Source of the DNA: Chishuiella changwenlii
GTDB lineage: Bacteria > Bacteroidota > Bacteroidia > Flavobacteriales > Weeksellaceae
Direction: 5' to 3'
Assembly: GCF_900142565.1 (NCBI RefSeq)
Contig: NZ_FRBH01000009.1
Coordinates: 1-64,000 of the forward strand
Length of the DNA stretch: 64,000 nucleotides
Shown: piece after piece, positions 8,568-16,134 of the stretch
How positions within the stretch are numbered: the first letter of the stretch is position 1
Layout: every line of letters starts with the position of its first letter
Made by a program: the position numbers and the translations under genes
Notes under the pieces: model-generated
Database searches by the model: none
Seen by the model: only the letters and a program-made list of their open reading frames with translations
Told to the model about the DNA's origin: nothing

Positions 8568-9767
8568 TTACTCAGTATCATTAACTATGTTGAAAAAATC
8601 TCGTTTCCCAATTTTAATTTTAGTATCAGAAATTAATTTCACTTCTTCTAACGGATCTGTAATTTTTATGCTATTTACTTGTACTGCACCACTTTCTATC
8701 AATCTACGGATAGCTGTTTTTGAACTATCTTTCTTTAGTTGATGGCAAATTTCAACGACAGAAGAAGTTGTGATCATTAAACTAGATTTAGCAATAGAAA
8801 CAAATAATTTATTGTCATCATTTTTTTTCTGAAACTGATTATTAAAAAACTCTTCCGCAGCAATTGCATCATTAACAGAATGGTATTGTGTAATAATGTT
8901 CTTAGCAACCATTTTCTTAATTATCATAGGATTTTCAGTCTTTAATTGTTCTTTTAAATTATTTTTTTCTGCTACAAAAAAATCTGTTGCAAGTACTATA
9001 TATTCTTCTAATAATTCATCGGATATAGACATTGTTTTTCCAAACATTTCGTTTGGAGAATCTGTTAAGCCAATAATATTATGTAGCGATTTACTCATTT
9101 TTTCTTTTCCGTCTGTTCCTCTTAGTAATGGCATACAAATAACAATTTGTGGTTCGTCTCCGTTCGTCTCTTGTAATTGTCTACCCATTGTACAATTAAA
9201 TAGTTGGTCGGTCCCTCCCATTTCTATATCTGCCTTTATCTGTACAGAATCGTATGCTTGTAAAATAGGGTAAACTAATTCGTGCATTGCAATAGGCATA
9301 TTTTCTGTAAAACGTTTATTAAAATCGTTTCTATGCATTAATTGAGCAACAGTAACTTTTGATAATAATTGTAATACTTCCGAAAAAGGTAAACTGTCTA
9401 ACCAATCCGAGTTAAATACAATTTCTGCTTTTGTTACATCTATTATTTTTGATAATTGATTGATGTAAGTTTCTGCATTTTGTTGTACTTGAATTGCACT
9501 TAAAGGCTGACGACTTTTATTTTTACCTGTCGGATCTCCAATCTGAGCCGTGAAGTTTCCTACTAGAATAACAATTTGATGCCCTAAATCTTGAAATTGT
9601 TTCAACTTTTTTAATACAACTGCATGCCCCAAATGTAAATCTGGTGCTGTAGGATCAAAACCTAATTTAATTCTGAGTTTTCTTTGTTCTTTTTCTGCTA
9701 ATTTTAATTTTGCTTCTAAACCATTTTCGGGTAGAATAATAGCTACATTTTCTTTTAAATTTTCCAT
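8568..9767 (-). CDS. tyrS: tyrosyl-tRNA synthetase, TyrZ type
   Basis: A 399-residue class I synthetase that charges tRNA-Tyr. Signature HLGH at 45-48 in FDPTAPDLHLGHAV, KMSKS at 223-227, and a C-terminal S4 RNA-binding domain (about 335-395). The QIGDPTGKNKSR loop and overall length fit the TyrZ branch rather than the longer TyrS branch, so a second tyrosyl-tRNA synthetase may exist elsewhere in the genome. Its leader (9768-9951) holds a Tyr-rich leader peptide, an intrinsic terminator ending 10 nt before the ATG and an alternative pairing. Expression should therefore respond to charged tRNA-Tyr. Confidence 0.95.
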   Translation of the reverse strand: MENLKENVAIILPENGLEAKLKLAEKEQRKLRIKLGFDPTAPDLHLGHAVVLKKLKQFQDLGHQIVILVGNFTAQIGDPTGKNKSRQPLSAIQVQQNAETYINQLSKIIDVTKAEIVFNSDWLDSLPFSEVLQLLSKVTVAQLMHRNDFNKRFTENMPIAMHELVYPILQAYDSVQIKADIEMGGTDQLFNCTMGRQLQETNGDEPQIVICMPLLRGTDGKEKMSKSLHNIIGLTDSPNEMFGKTMSISDELLEEYIVLATDFFVAEKNNLKEQLKTENPMIIKKMVAKNIITQYHSVNDAIAAEEFFNNQFQKKNDDNKLFVSIAKSSLMITTSSVVEICHQLKKDSSKTAIRRLIESGAVQVNSIKITDPLEEVKLISDTKIKIGKRDFFNIVNDTE

Positions 9768-9777
9768 ATTTTTTTAA

Positions 9778-9808
9778 ATAAAAAAAGCCCGAGCAATTGC
9801 TCGGGCTT
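9778..9808 (-). terminator. tyrS leader attenuator terminator
   Basis: On the minus strand AAGCCCGAGCAA pairs perfectly with TTGCTCGGGCTT (12 bp, centred on a 20-nt palindrome) and is followed at once by seven U. It sits between a leader ORF and the tyrS start codon, so unless disrupted it would stop transcription before tyrS. Confidence 0.88.
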
Positions 9809-9874
9809 GTAGATTATGATTATTTTTAGATGTACAATTTTAGTACGAAGTATACACATAGTCTACCCGAGCAA
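9797..9874 (-). promoter_or_regulatory. predicted tyrS antiterminator pairing
   Basis: TTGCTCGGG, read on the minus strand from 9874 to 9866 inside the leader ORF, is complementary over 9 nt to CCCGAGCAA, the 5' arm of the terminator. The neighbouring TAGA (9865-9862) can also pair with TCTA (9813-9810) across a 4-nt bulge. A second helix, GTACAAT (9883-9877) with ATTGTAC (9838-9832), would compete by enclosing the antiterminator strand in its loop. This mirrors the 1:2, 2:3 and 3:4 arrangement of amino acid attenuators. Confidence 0.75.
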
Positions 9875-9935
9875 ATATTGTACTGTAATAAGTGCTGAAA
9901 AATGGAAGACGTAATATGTTTTGTAAAAACTTCAT
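9840..9935 (-). CDS. Tyr-rich leader peptide of tyrS (31 aa)
   Basis: A short ORF starting ATG at 9935 and ending TAA at 9842-9840, upstream of tyrS on the same strand. Five of 31 residues are Tyr: adjacent Tyr16-Tyr17 (codons TAT TAC at 9890-9885), then Tyr26, Tyr28 and Tyr31. A ribosome waiting at Tyr16/17 would cover roughly to 9875. That hides strand 9877-9883 but leaves the antiterminator strand 9862-9874 free, so starvation would favour read-through into tyrS. A -7 box TAGCTTTG lies 8 nt before the ATG. The peptide itself need have no function. Confidence 0.82.
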   Translation of the reverse strand: MKFLQNILRLPFFSTYYSTIFARVDYVYTSY

Positions 9936-9943
9936 TTCGTTTA

Positions 9944-9951
9944 CAAAGCTA
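9944..9951 (-). promoter_or_regulatory. -7 box TAGCTTTG of the tyrS leader transcript
   Basis: Exact TAnnTTTG match on the minus strand. The start site would lie only a few nt before the leader peptide ATG, giving an almost leaderless leader peptide. Confidence 0.6.
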
Positions 9952-10014
9952 GTTAATTTTAATTAATTATTTAGTTTTCGAGATTAGGAACTCAGAAAAT
10001 TGTATTTCCTACTA

Positions 10015-10782
10015 CTAAAATATATTGGTTAAAATAACATCAAAAGCAAAGTAATTAACGCTATAAGGATTGTGATTTCCTACCAAATTATTCATATATC
10101 CAATATTAAATTGCGCTGGAATATTTTTGGGAGAATAAGAATAATACAATGTAAATCTACTTTCGTTATAGTCGAACTCTGACCAATCTTCTTTTTCAAT
10201 ATCATATTTTGTAGAAAATAAACTTTCAGCACTTGCTGTAATCTTATGCCTCTCCTCTTCATCTAACTTGTAAGCAAACTGAATCCTAAATCTTGATCTC
10301 AATTGCCAATCATCACCATCATTTTTAAAATCAGACGTATAAAATCTTCTTAACTCTTGTCTAAAAGTTGGTGTTATTTTTAGTTTATCAAGATTAATCT
10401 GATAATTAATTCTACCATACACTCTAAATTCTTGTTTTACATCTTTTGTTTCATCTCCAAACTCATTTGTTTCAAATTCATTTTGTCGACGATAACTTAA
10501 TGCAAAAGAATAGCGCCACTTGTCATTAATTTTCTTGTAAAATTCCTGATTTAAAATCCAAATTGCATTTTTCTCTAATGGATTGTATTTATCATGCTCA
10601 CTTTTATTTCCCCAACCTGTATAAGTTACAGATTGCCACTTATCGTTAATATCTTGTTTTATACCTAATGCAGACCATTGTACAACATCTGCTTTTCCAA
10701 GTCCTGGAGGGCTAAGTTGAGCTTTTAAATGATTAGAAACTAAACCTAATATTCCTATAATAATTACTTTTAAATTTTTCAA
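10015..10782 (-). CDS. DUF2490 outer-membrane beta-barrel protein
   Basis: A 255-residue exported protein with a signal peptide (cleavage near LKAQLS) and alternating hydrophobic, aromatic-rich strands ending in an aromatic residue (VILTNIF), as expected of an outer-membrane barrel. The pattern DKWQSVTYTGWGNKSE and repeated YRRQN/FRQELRRFY fits DUF2490. It begins 11 nt after the gene at 10794, so the two form an operon. Cargo unknown. Confidence 0.75.
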   Translation of the reverse strand: MKNLKVIIIGILGLVSNHLKAQLSPPGLGKADVVQWSALGIKQDINDKWQSVTYTGWGNKSEHDKYNPLEKNAIWILNQEFYKKINDKWRYSFALSYRRQNEFETNEFGDETKDVKQEFRVYGRINYQINLDKLKITPTFRQELRRFYTSDFKNDGDDWQLRSRFRIQFAYKLDEEERHKITASAESLFSTKYDIEKEDWSEFDYNESRFTLYYSYSPKNIPAQFNIGYMNNLVGNHNPYSVNYFAFDVILTNIF

Positions 10783-10793
10783 AATCTACACGT

Positions 10794-11597
10794 TTATAAT
10801 TCATAAATTACTCTACCAAATAGGCTAAAATCTTCGGAATGGTGATTAATAGAAAAACCATTTACCAAGCCTACTGCCAATTGATTATTCATTTTAATTT
10901 TTACTTCTGGATGAATAACCATAGAAAACTTGCTATCATCTAAAGCCTCATTAAACTCTAATCCGACATAATGAGAAGTTCCAGGTAGATTATAATAGAT
11001 TGATGAATTTAATTCCCAACGCATCTCTACGTTTTTCTCTTCAAAAGATTGTTCTATAATTGGAGAAAAAAATAAAAGTGTATGCCAATTATTTCCCCAT
11101 TTTTTTGCTGCAATAAAAAATGGATTATAGTTTGTACCTGCTATGATTTGTTTGGAATTCATTTTATTGAAATCATTAAAATCAACTATTTGAGAGTAAC
11201 CTACAGCAAATGTTGTTTGTGTTTTTTCTGATACGAAAAATGAATACTGAGAAGAAAAACGTAAAGCTTCGAGTTGGTGACTCATCGATTTTGCGCTACT
11301 TTTTTTATTTCCATAAAAAGAGAAATCAGCTTCTACTTCTAAGCCCAATCTGTTTACAGGAGCAAATTCGTATTCTGCCAAATACATGAATAAATTGTAA
11401 TTTTTATGCTTAGCGAATTCCATTCCGACATTAACCTCCTTCTCTCCTTTTCTTGCTCCTAAATCTCTAACTAAATCTAAATACAATGGTTCTGCATGAT
11501 GAACCTTTGGTAATTCTTTTTGTTGTGCATTTACTGTGCAGCTAAATAAAAAAGAGATAAAAGTTATCCTATAATATTTTTGCTTTATCAATTTCAT
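10794..11597 (-). CDS. exported protein, probable outer-membrane barrel
   Basis: A 267-residue protein with a signal peptide ending near VNAQQ, followed by HAEPLYLDLVRDLGARKGEKEV, a well-conserved opening I have seen in flavobacterial envelope proteins without a function. The remainder is strand-rich and ends GRVIYEL. It forms a two-gene operon with the DUF2490 protein, suggesting a paired role at the outer membrane. I cannot assign a function. Confidence 0.65.
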   Translation of the reverse strand: MKLIKQKYYRITFISFLFSCTVNAQQKELPKVHHAEPLYLDLVRDLGARKGEKEVNVGMEFAKHKNYNLFMYLAEYEFAPVNRLGLEVEADFSFYGNKKSSAKSMSHQLEALRFSSQYSFFVSEKTQTTFAVGYSQIVDFNDFNKMNSKQIIAGTNYNPFFIAAKKWGNNWHTLLFFSPIIEQSFEEKNVEMRWELNSSIYYNLPGTSHYVGLEFNEALDDSKFSMVIHPEVKIKMNNQLAVGLVNGFSINHHSEDFSLFGRVIYEL

Positions 11598-11811
11598 GCA
11601 ACAAAGTAATTAACCGAATATGGAAAGAAATGGGAATAGATCTTAATTGTAGAAGAATTGATTTATTAATAAATTAGTATACAATAGTTTATTTAATTAA
11701 AAATATTTTTAAGTATTTCAATTTTTATAAAATAGCCTATAAAAATTTAACACTTAAACGTCATACTTTAGCGTTATTATTATCGAAATTTGTAGAATAA
11801 TTTTAAGTAGA

Positions 11812-13071
11812 ATGTACGCTTTAATTGATTGTAATAACTTTTATGCAAGTTGCGAACGTGTGTTTGTTCCTAGCCTTAATGGAAAGCCTATTGTCGTGTT
11901 ATCCAATAACGATGGGTGCGTTATTGCAAGATCAGATGAAGCAAAAGAAGCAGGAATACCAATGGGCGCACCAGCTTTTAAATACAATCATATTTTTAAA
12001 GCAAAAAACATCAATGTATTTTCTTCAAACTATCCGCTGTATGCAGATATGAGTAATCGTGTAACAGCTGTTATAAGAAGTTTTGTTCCAGATATTGAAG
12101 TTTATTCTATTGATGAATCGTTTGTAAATTTTAAAGGATTTGAGAAATACGATTTAAAGTCATATTCTTTGGAAATGAAAGAACGTATTCTCCAAATAAC
12201 AAAAATGCCTGTATGTATTGGTGTTGCGCCAACTAAAACACTTGCAAAAGTTGCAAATAGAATTGCAAAAAAGTTTCCAGATCATCATAATGGTGTCTAT
12301 GTAATCGACTCTAAAGAGAAAATTGATAAAGCACTTAAATGGCTTAAAGCTGGCGATATTTGGGGAATTGGTAGGCGATTAAGTAAACGTTTAGGTTATA
12401 TGAATATTAATACTGCTTGGGATTTTACGCAATTGAGCGATGAATATATTAAAAAGAATTTCTCTATAGTTGAATTAAGGCTTAAAAAAGAGTTGTTAGG
12501 TGAATCTGTTTTACAACTTGATGAAATTGTAAGAAAAAAGAGTATTGCAACAACGCGCAGTTTCGAACATAATGTTAAAGATTACGAATATCTTAAGGAA
12601 CGTGTATCAACCTTTTCTGTTTCGTGTGCCGAAAAATTAAGACAACAAAAAAGTAAATGTAACATTGTAACTGTTTATGTTGCAACCAATAGATTTGATA
12701 CAGAAAATCCATATTACAGTCGTGCCATGTCCATACAATTACCTTATGATAGTAATAGCAACATCATAATTAGTAAATATGCTTTGAAAGTATTAGATAT
12801 AATTGCGCTCGATAAATATGAATATAAGAAAGCTGGAGTAATTGTTTCTTCTATCGTATTAAATAATCAAATGCAAATGGACATGTTTAACTTTGAGAAT
12901 CCTAAACATGAAAAATTGATGAATGTTATTGATAAAATGAATGCTAAATTAGGTAGTGGAAAAGTAAAAATAAAACTTGCTAGTCAAGATTTAGACAGAA
13001 CTTGGAAAATGAAACAAAAAAACCTATCTCCTTGTTATACTACAAAGTGGGAGCATTTAATGCGTGTTTAA
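11812..13071 (+). CDS. umuC: Y-family DNA polymerase, UmuC
   Basis: A 419-residue catalytic subunit of polymerase V, which copies past DNA lesions during the SOS response. The palm motif [16 protein letters not shown] carries metal ligand Asp6, and YSIDESF carries Asp101-Glu102. The helix-hairpin-helix region [14 protein letters not shown], little-finger domain and C-terminal DUF4113-like tail ([12 protein letters not shown]) are all present, so the gene is complete. Unusually it precedes umuD rather than following it. No SOS operator could be identified by eye upstream. Confidence 0.95.
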   Translation: MYALIDCNNFYASCERVFVPSLNGKPIVVLSNNDGCVIARSDEAKEAGIPMGAPAFKYNHIFKAKNINVFSSNYPLYADMSNRVTAVIRSFVPDIEVYSIDESFVNFKGFEKYDLKSYSLEMKERILQITKMPVCIGVAPTKTLAKVANRIAKKFPDHHNGVYVIDSKEKIDKALKWLKAGDIWGIGRRLSKRLGYMNINTAWDFTQLSDEYIKKNFSIVELRLKKELLGESVLQLDEIVRKKSIATTRSFEHNVKDYEYLKERVSTFSVSCAEKLRQQKSKCNIVTVYVATNRFDTENPYYSRAMSIQLPYDSNSNIIISKYALKVLDIIALDKYEYKKAGVIVSSIVLNNQMQMDMFNFENPKHEKLMNVIDKMNAKLGSGKVKIKLASQDLDRTWKMKQKNLSPCYTTKWEHLMRV

Positions 13072-13076
13072 ATAAT

Positions 13077-13517
13077 ATGAAAATAGATAAAGAATTAACC
13101 GTATATCAAGTTAAAGTAATCGATGAAAAAATAAAAGTAATTGATTATGGTAAAGTAAGCGCTGGATTTCCTTCGCCTGCAGAGGATTTTGTAGATCGTA
13201 AATTATCTTTAGATGATAGATATTTACAACATCCTGAATCAACTTTTATTGTAATTGTTGGTGGTTTATCTATGGCGAATGAATATGATTTAGATGATGT
13301 CTTGGTTATTCGATCAGATCTTACGCCACATCACAACGACGATGTAATTGTTAGCGTAAACAATAGCGATTATACTTTAAAAAGATTTGATTTTAAACAA
13401 AACAAATTAATTGCACTAAACCCATCTTACAATGATAGTATTCAACTTAATGCTGATGATGAAGTAAAAATAATGGGTGTTGTTACTGTTCAAATAAAAG
13501 AAAGAAGAAAGGTTTAG
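13077..13517 (+). CDS. umuD: UmuD-like S24 peptidase subunit of Pol V
   Basis: A 146-residue LexA/UmuD-family self-cleaving protein. Cleavage pair Ala29-Gly30 in SAGFPSPAEDF, catalytic Ser65 in GGLSM and Lys102 in YTLKRF; the 37-residue Ser-Lys spacing equals that of E. coli UmuD. RecA-stimulated self-cleavage would give UmuD', the partner of UmuC. The frame runs back into umuC, but the ATG at 13077, 5 nt after the umuC stop, is chosen because it gives the usual length. The GGLSM context differs from the common GDSM. Confidence 0.9.
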   Translation: MKIDKELTVYQVKVIDEKIKVIDYGKVSAGFPSPAEDFVDRKLSLDDRYLQHPESTFIVIVGGLSMANEYDLDDVLVIRSDLTPHHNDDVIVSVNNSDYTLKRFDFKQNKLIALNPSYNDSIQLNADDEVKIMGVVTVQIKERRKV

Positions 13518-13524
13518 AATAATA

Positions 13525-13605
13525 CTGAGTGTCATTCTGAGCCTGTCGAAGAATAATAAAAAATATTATAAAATGTTTCGACAAGCTCAACACGACATAT
13601 TTTAG
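13525..13605. repeat. short relative of the dispersed element
   Basis: GTGTCATTCTGAGCCTGTCG and, 30 nt on, ATGTTTCGACAAGCTCAACA form an imperfect inverted pair. The TTCGACAAGC block recurs in the copies at 44.2 and 54.3 kb. Placed just after umuD. Confidence 0.6.
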
Positions 13606-13646
13606 TAAATAATTAGTTTAAACAACTTTTTCTTTTCGAATATCTT

Positions 13647-14387
13647 TTAGTTATAGTTTCTTTCTACGTATCTATCTATAAAGAAGTATGTAATAGTTGC
13701 AAATAATAAAGATAAAAGACCATATAAAACAAGTTGAATTAAAATATCAAACATTAAAAAATTAATGAATATATGGATGATTATAACACAATTAATGCTT
13801 AACAGAAATAATACACTAACCTTTTTAATGAATCTCATTCCTTTACCTCTTTTATAATATGAATCTTTTATTAATTGAAAAGGTATAAGTATAAAGATTA
13901 AAAAGAAAAAAGAAAAAAATGGATAACCTAAATCTTCTAAAGACAACCATATATATTCTTTAAGAGAATTATAGTCAGCCCATTCATTGCTAAAAATAGT
14001 ATTAAATTCTTTCGTAAGTAAGATTAATGGAAAGAAAATAAATGCAATAAAAAGATTTACAATTATTTTTCTTAATAAGTTAAATAGACCTCTCTTATTA
14101 AATAATTCAGCGTATTTATTTTTTAATTGATTAGAGTAACTGCTTAGTTTAATTTTTCTTGATTGATACATTCTTACAAATTCTATTAAAAGAAAAAGAA
14201 CATTAAAATAGAGAATTAACTTTAAAATTTTTTCTAAATAGAAAAGTGTACCAAATGCTGAAAGTTCTAATTTTAGAATAAAATTATCAAATACTATACT
14301 GTCGTTTTCATAATAGTAATTTGCTGTTAGTAATAAAACTAAAGGTACTAACAACAATAAAATTGTAAAAATAATATATCTTTTCAT
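13647..14387 (-). CDS. family A membrane protein with N-terminal extension (A3)
   Basis: A 246-residue multi-spanning membrane protein. Its last ~145 residues match the 151-residue proteins at 15219-15674 and 16135-16590: LLRKIIVNLFIAFIFFPLIL, then IPFQLIKDSYYKRGKG, ending ATITYFFIDRYVERNYN. The first ~100 residues are an additional pair of membrane helices absent from the other two copies. It is the last gene of the array after the lipoprotein. Inferred role: immunity or immunity-like protein; no family recognised. Confidence 0.7.
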   Translation of the reverse strand: MKRYIIFTILLLLVPLVLLLTANYYYENDSIVFDNFILKLELSAFGTLFYLEKILKLILYFNVLFLLIEFVRMYQSRKIKLSSYSNQLKNKYAELFNKRGLFNLLRKIIVNLFIAFIFFPLILLTKEFNTIFSNEWADYNSLKEYIWLSLEDLGYPFFSFFFLIFILIPFQLIKDSYYKRGKGMRFIKKVSVLFLLSINCVIIIHIFINFLMFDILIQLVLYGLLSLLFATITYFFIDRYVERNYN

Positions 14388-14445
14388 GTTTTAAATGGTT
14401 GGTTGATATCTAAATAGATAAAACGTTAAAGGTTCTTTTAGCTTT
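14388..14445 (-). repeat. degenerate copy of the lipoprotein 3' end (R5)
   Basis: Spacer between B3 and A3. On the minus strand AAAAGAACCTTTAACG resembles AAACAACCTTTAAG of the better copies, but the rest has decayed. Assigned mainly from its position. Confidence 0.35.
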
Positions 14446-14775
14446 TTAAAAAATTTTTGGTATAAAAATGATTAGTAATAGAATAATTAAACATACTAAA
14501 CATATCTTTCCTTTTTTTCTTATATCCATCTTATCAAAGAATATTAGCATAACACATGTAACTAGACTACCCCAAAATGCAACACCAATAAATTTATTTA
14601 ACCAAATAATAAAAAAATTATCATAAGGTATGTTATGAGTGATAAACATTTTTTCTCCATAAAATCCATTTCTAATTAATTCCCATATAAATAATGGTCC
14701 TCCAAATGGCATTATCATCGTGATTAGCAGTATTAGAAAGCTAAAAATTGCCATAAAATTATAAACATGTTTCAT
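14446..14775 (-). CDS. family B small membrane protein (B3)
   Basis: A 109-residue protein with about three transmembrane helices (roughly 5-27, 55-80, 88-107), ending IILLLIIFIPKIF. Alignable with B1 and B2 over its whole length. Its N-terminal half (IMPFGGPLF, GFYGEKMF, IPYDN) is close to B1, while its C-terminal half is more diverged than B1 and B2 are from each other. Part of the array downstream of the lipoprotein; proposed immunity-like role is inference. Confidence 0.75.
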   Translation of the reverse strand: MKHVYNFMAIFSFLILLITMIMPFGGPLFIWELIRNGFYGEKMFITHNIPYDNFFIIWLNKFIGVAFWGSLVTCVMLIFFDKMDIRKKGKICLVCLIILLLIIFIPKIF

Positions 14776-14841
14776 AATTAATTAATTTACAATTGTTACT
14801 TAAGGTACTTAAGGGTTGTTTACACCATCTAAAACATCTTT
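14776..14841 (-). repeat. copy of the lipoprotein 3' end (R4)
   Basis: Minus strand: AAAGATGTTTTAGATGGTGT, AAACAACCCTTAAGTACC, TTAAGTAACAATTGTAAA then ATG of B3. It matches the last ~60 nt of the lipoprotein gene, with a GT insertion that breaks the frame. Its first part supplies the PKMF-stop end of B2. Confidence 0.85.
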
Positions 14842-15152
14842 GGAGAAAATATGATTAGCAATAGGATAATTAGGCTAATCAAAGATATTTTTCCTTTTGT
14901 TTTTATATTGATTTTTTTGAATAATAGAAGTCCAACATTAATAAAAATAGAAGTCCAAAAAACAAGACCTATAAATCTATTTATTATATATACATAAGAA
15001 TTATTAAATGATAAGCCATATTCTTGGACAAATTCTTCAACATAAAATCCATATCGAATCTGATTTATTATATACAAAGGGCTAGCATATAATACTATAA
15101 TTAAAAATATTAATGTACATATTGCTGCTGTAAAATAATGTATGTATTTCAT
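14829..15152 (-). CDS. family B small membrane protein (B2)
   Basis: A 107-residue, three-helix membrane protein. From NRFIGLVFWTSIF to the end it is nearly identical to B1: about 160 nt (14821-14981 against 15720-15880) differ at only two visible positions. The first ~58 residues are quite different from B1. This sharp boundary between a shared C-terminal and a private N-terminal half points to recent duplication or gene conversion followed by exchange of the N-terminal part. The stop codon lies inside repeat R4. Confidence 0.75.
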   Translation of the reverse strand: MKYIHYFTAAICTLIFLIIVLYASPLYIINQIRYGFYVEEFVQEYGLSFNNSYVYIINRFIGLVFWTSIFINVGLLLFKKINIKTKGKISLISLIILLLIIFSPKMF

Positions 15153-15216
15153 AATTTATCTATTTACAATCGTTACTTAATTCGCTTAAAGGTTTTTTAC
15201 CATCCAAAACATCTTT
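15153..15216 (-). repeat. copy of the lipoprotein 3' end (R3)
   Basis: On the minus strand it still encodes, in an open frame, KDVLDGKKPLSELSNDCK followed by TAG and then the ATG of B2. The lipoprotein ends KDVLDGKQPLSTLSNDCK-TAG. Only the last residues of the parent gene are retained. Confidence 0.9.
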
Positions 15217-15218
15217 CT

Positions 15219-15674
15219 TTAATGACTTCTTTCTACGTATCTATCTATAAAGAAGTATGTAATAGTTGTAATGATAATCCCAAATACAATTGATATTAGT
15301 AAATACATGAAATTATGCCACCAAGGAATCGTCCATATATTTACGAAAGTTCCAATAATTATTATCTCTATACACAAGAGTATTGTTACTATAAATATTT
15401 TGTGTAAAAAAGATATTTTCCCTTTACTTTTATAAAGAATATCCTTTATTGTTTGGAAAGGAATTAAAAAACCTATTAATGATATAAGATAACTTCCTAT
15501 ATAATTTTCGCCATAAACATGATATAAGAATTCTGACAATGTTTTTATATCGAAGTCATAATACTTGTATTCTTTTTTAAATAGTGCATTACATACATTC
15601 GGTAACCATCTTATTTTTAAAAGAAAAGGAATAAATAAAGCTATAATTAAATTTCCTGAAATTTTTCTTATCAT
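15219..15674 (-). CDS. family A membrane protein (A2)
   Basis: A 151-residue protein with four predicted membrane helices. It shares with A1 the start MIRKI, the central LIPFQTIKDILYKSKGKISF, the NIWTIPWWHNFMYL segment and the end YFFIDRYVERSH. The loop between helix 1 and 2 (about 20-60) is strongly diverged between paralogues, which is what is seen when immunity proteins follow different toxin variants. No family recognised; role inferred from array context. Confidence 0.72.
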   Translation of the reverse strand: MIRKISGNLIIALFIPFLLKIRWLPNVCNALFKKEYKYYDFDIKTLSEFLYHVYGENYIGSYLISLIGFLIPFQTIKDILYKSKGKISFLHKIFIVTILLCIEIIIIGTFVNIWTIPWWHNFMYLLISIVFGIIITTITYFFIDRYVERSH

Positions 15675-15742
15675 AATTTATCTATTTGCAATCATTACTT
15701 AAGGTACTTAAAGGTTGTTTACACCATCTAAAATATCTTTGG
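15675..15742 (-). repeat. copy of the lipoprotein 3' end (R2)
   Basis: Minus strand AAAGATATTTTAGATGGTGT, AAACAACCTTTAAGTACC, TTAAGTAATGATTGCAAA-TAG, then ATG of A2. Same GT insertion as R4. Its 5' part forms the PKIF-stop end of B1. Confidence 0.88.
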
Positions 15743-16057
15743 AGCAAATATGATTAGCAATAGGATAATTAGGCTAATCAAAGATATTTTTCCTTTTGTT
15801 TTTATATTGATTTTTTTGAATAATAGAAGTCCAACATTAATAAAAATAGAAGTCCAAAAAACAAGACCTATAAATCTATTAATCCAAATAGCATATAAAT
15901 TATCATATGGTATATTATAAATATTAAATACTTTTTCTCCATAAATTCCATCTGTAACAAATTCCAGCATAAATGAAGGTCCTCCAAATGGCATTATCAT
16001 AAAAATTAGAAGTATTAATGAACATAATACTCCTACAGAATAATGTATGTATTTCAT
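15728..16057 (-). CDS. family B small membrane protein (B1)
   Basis: A 109-residue three-helix membrane protein. The N-terminal half (IMPFGGPSF, GIYGEKVF, IPYDNLYAIW) resembles B3, while the C-terminal half is almost identical to B2, so B1 looks like a mosaic of the two. It ends APKIF, with the stop codon inside repeat R2. It is followed by A2 on the same strand. Proposed immunity-like role is inference from position. Confidence 0.75.
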   Translation of the reverse strand: MKYIHYSVGVLCSLILLIFMIMPFGGPSFMLEFVTDGIYGEKVFNIYNIPYDNLYAIWINRFIGLVFWTSIFINVGLLLFKKINIKTKGKISLISLIILLLIIFAPKIF

Positions 16058-16131
16058 AATTTATCTATTTACAATCGTTACTTAATTCGCTTAAAGGTTG
16101 TTTACCATCTAAAACATCTTTTACTTTTGCC
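16058..16131 (-). repeat. copy of the lipoprotein 3' end (R1)
   Basis: The best copy. On the minus strand GGCAAAAGTAAAAGATG and the following ~55 nt match the end of the lipoprotein gene with a one-A deletion. It still reads KVKDVLDGKQPLSELSNDCK-TAG, then the same ATAAATT spacer and the ATG of B1. A 26-codon open frame (16145-16065) overlaps the end of A1 but is a relic rather than a gene. Confidence 0.92.
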
Positions 16132-16134
16132 AGT

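Noticed and set aside
9785-9808. T-box riboswitch ahead of tyrS
   Set aside because: No Stem I specifier loop or UGGN T-box bulge can be recognised in the ~180-nt leader; the Tyr-rich ORF with competing helices explains the terminator better.
9840-9935. Chance ORF in the tyrS leader
   Set aside because: Considered seriously, but five Tyr in 31 codons, a promoter box directly before the ATG, the right strand and the complementary segment to the terminator make coincidence unlikely.
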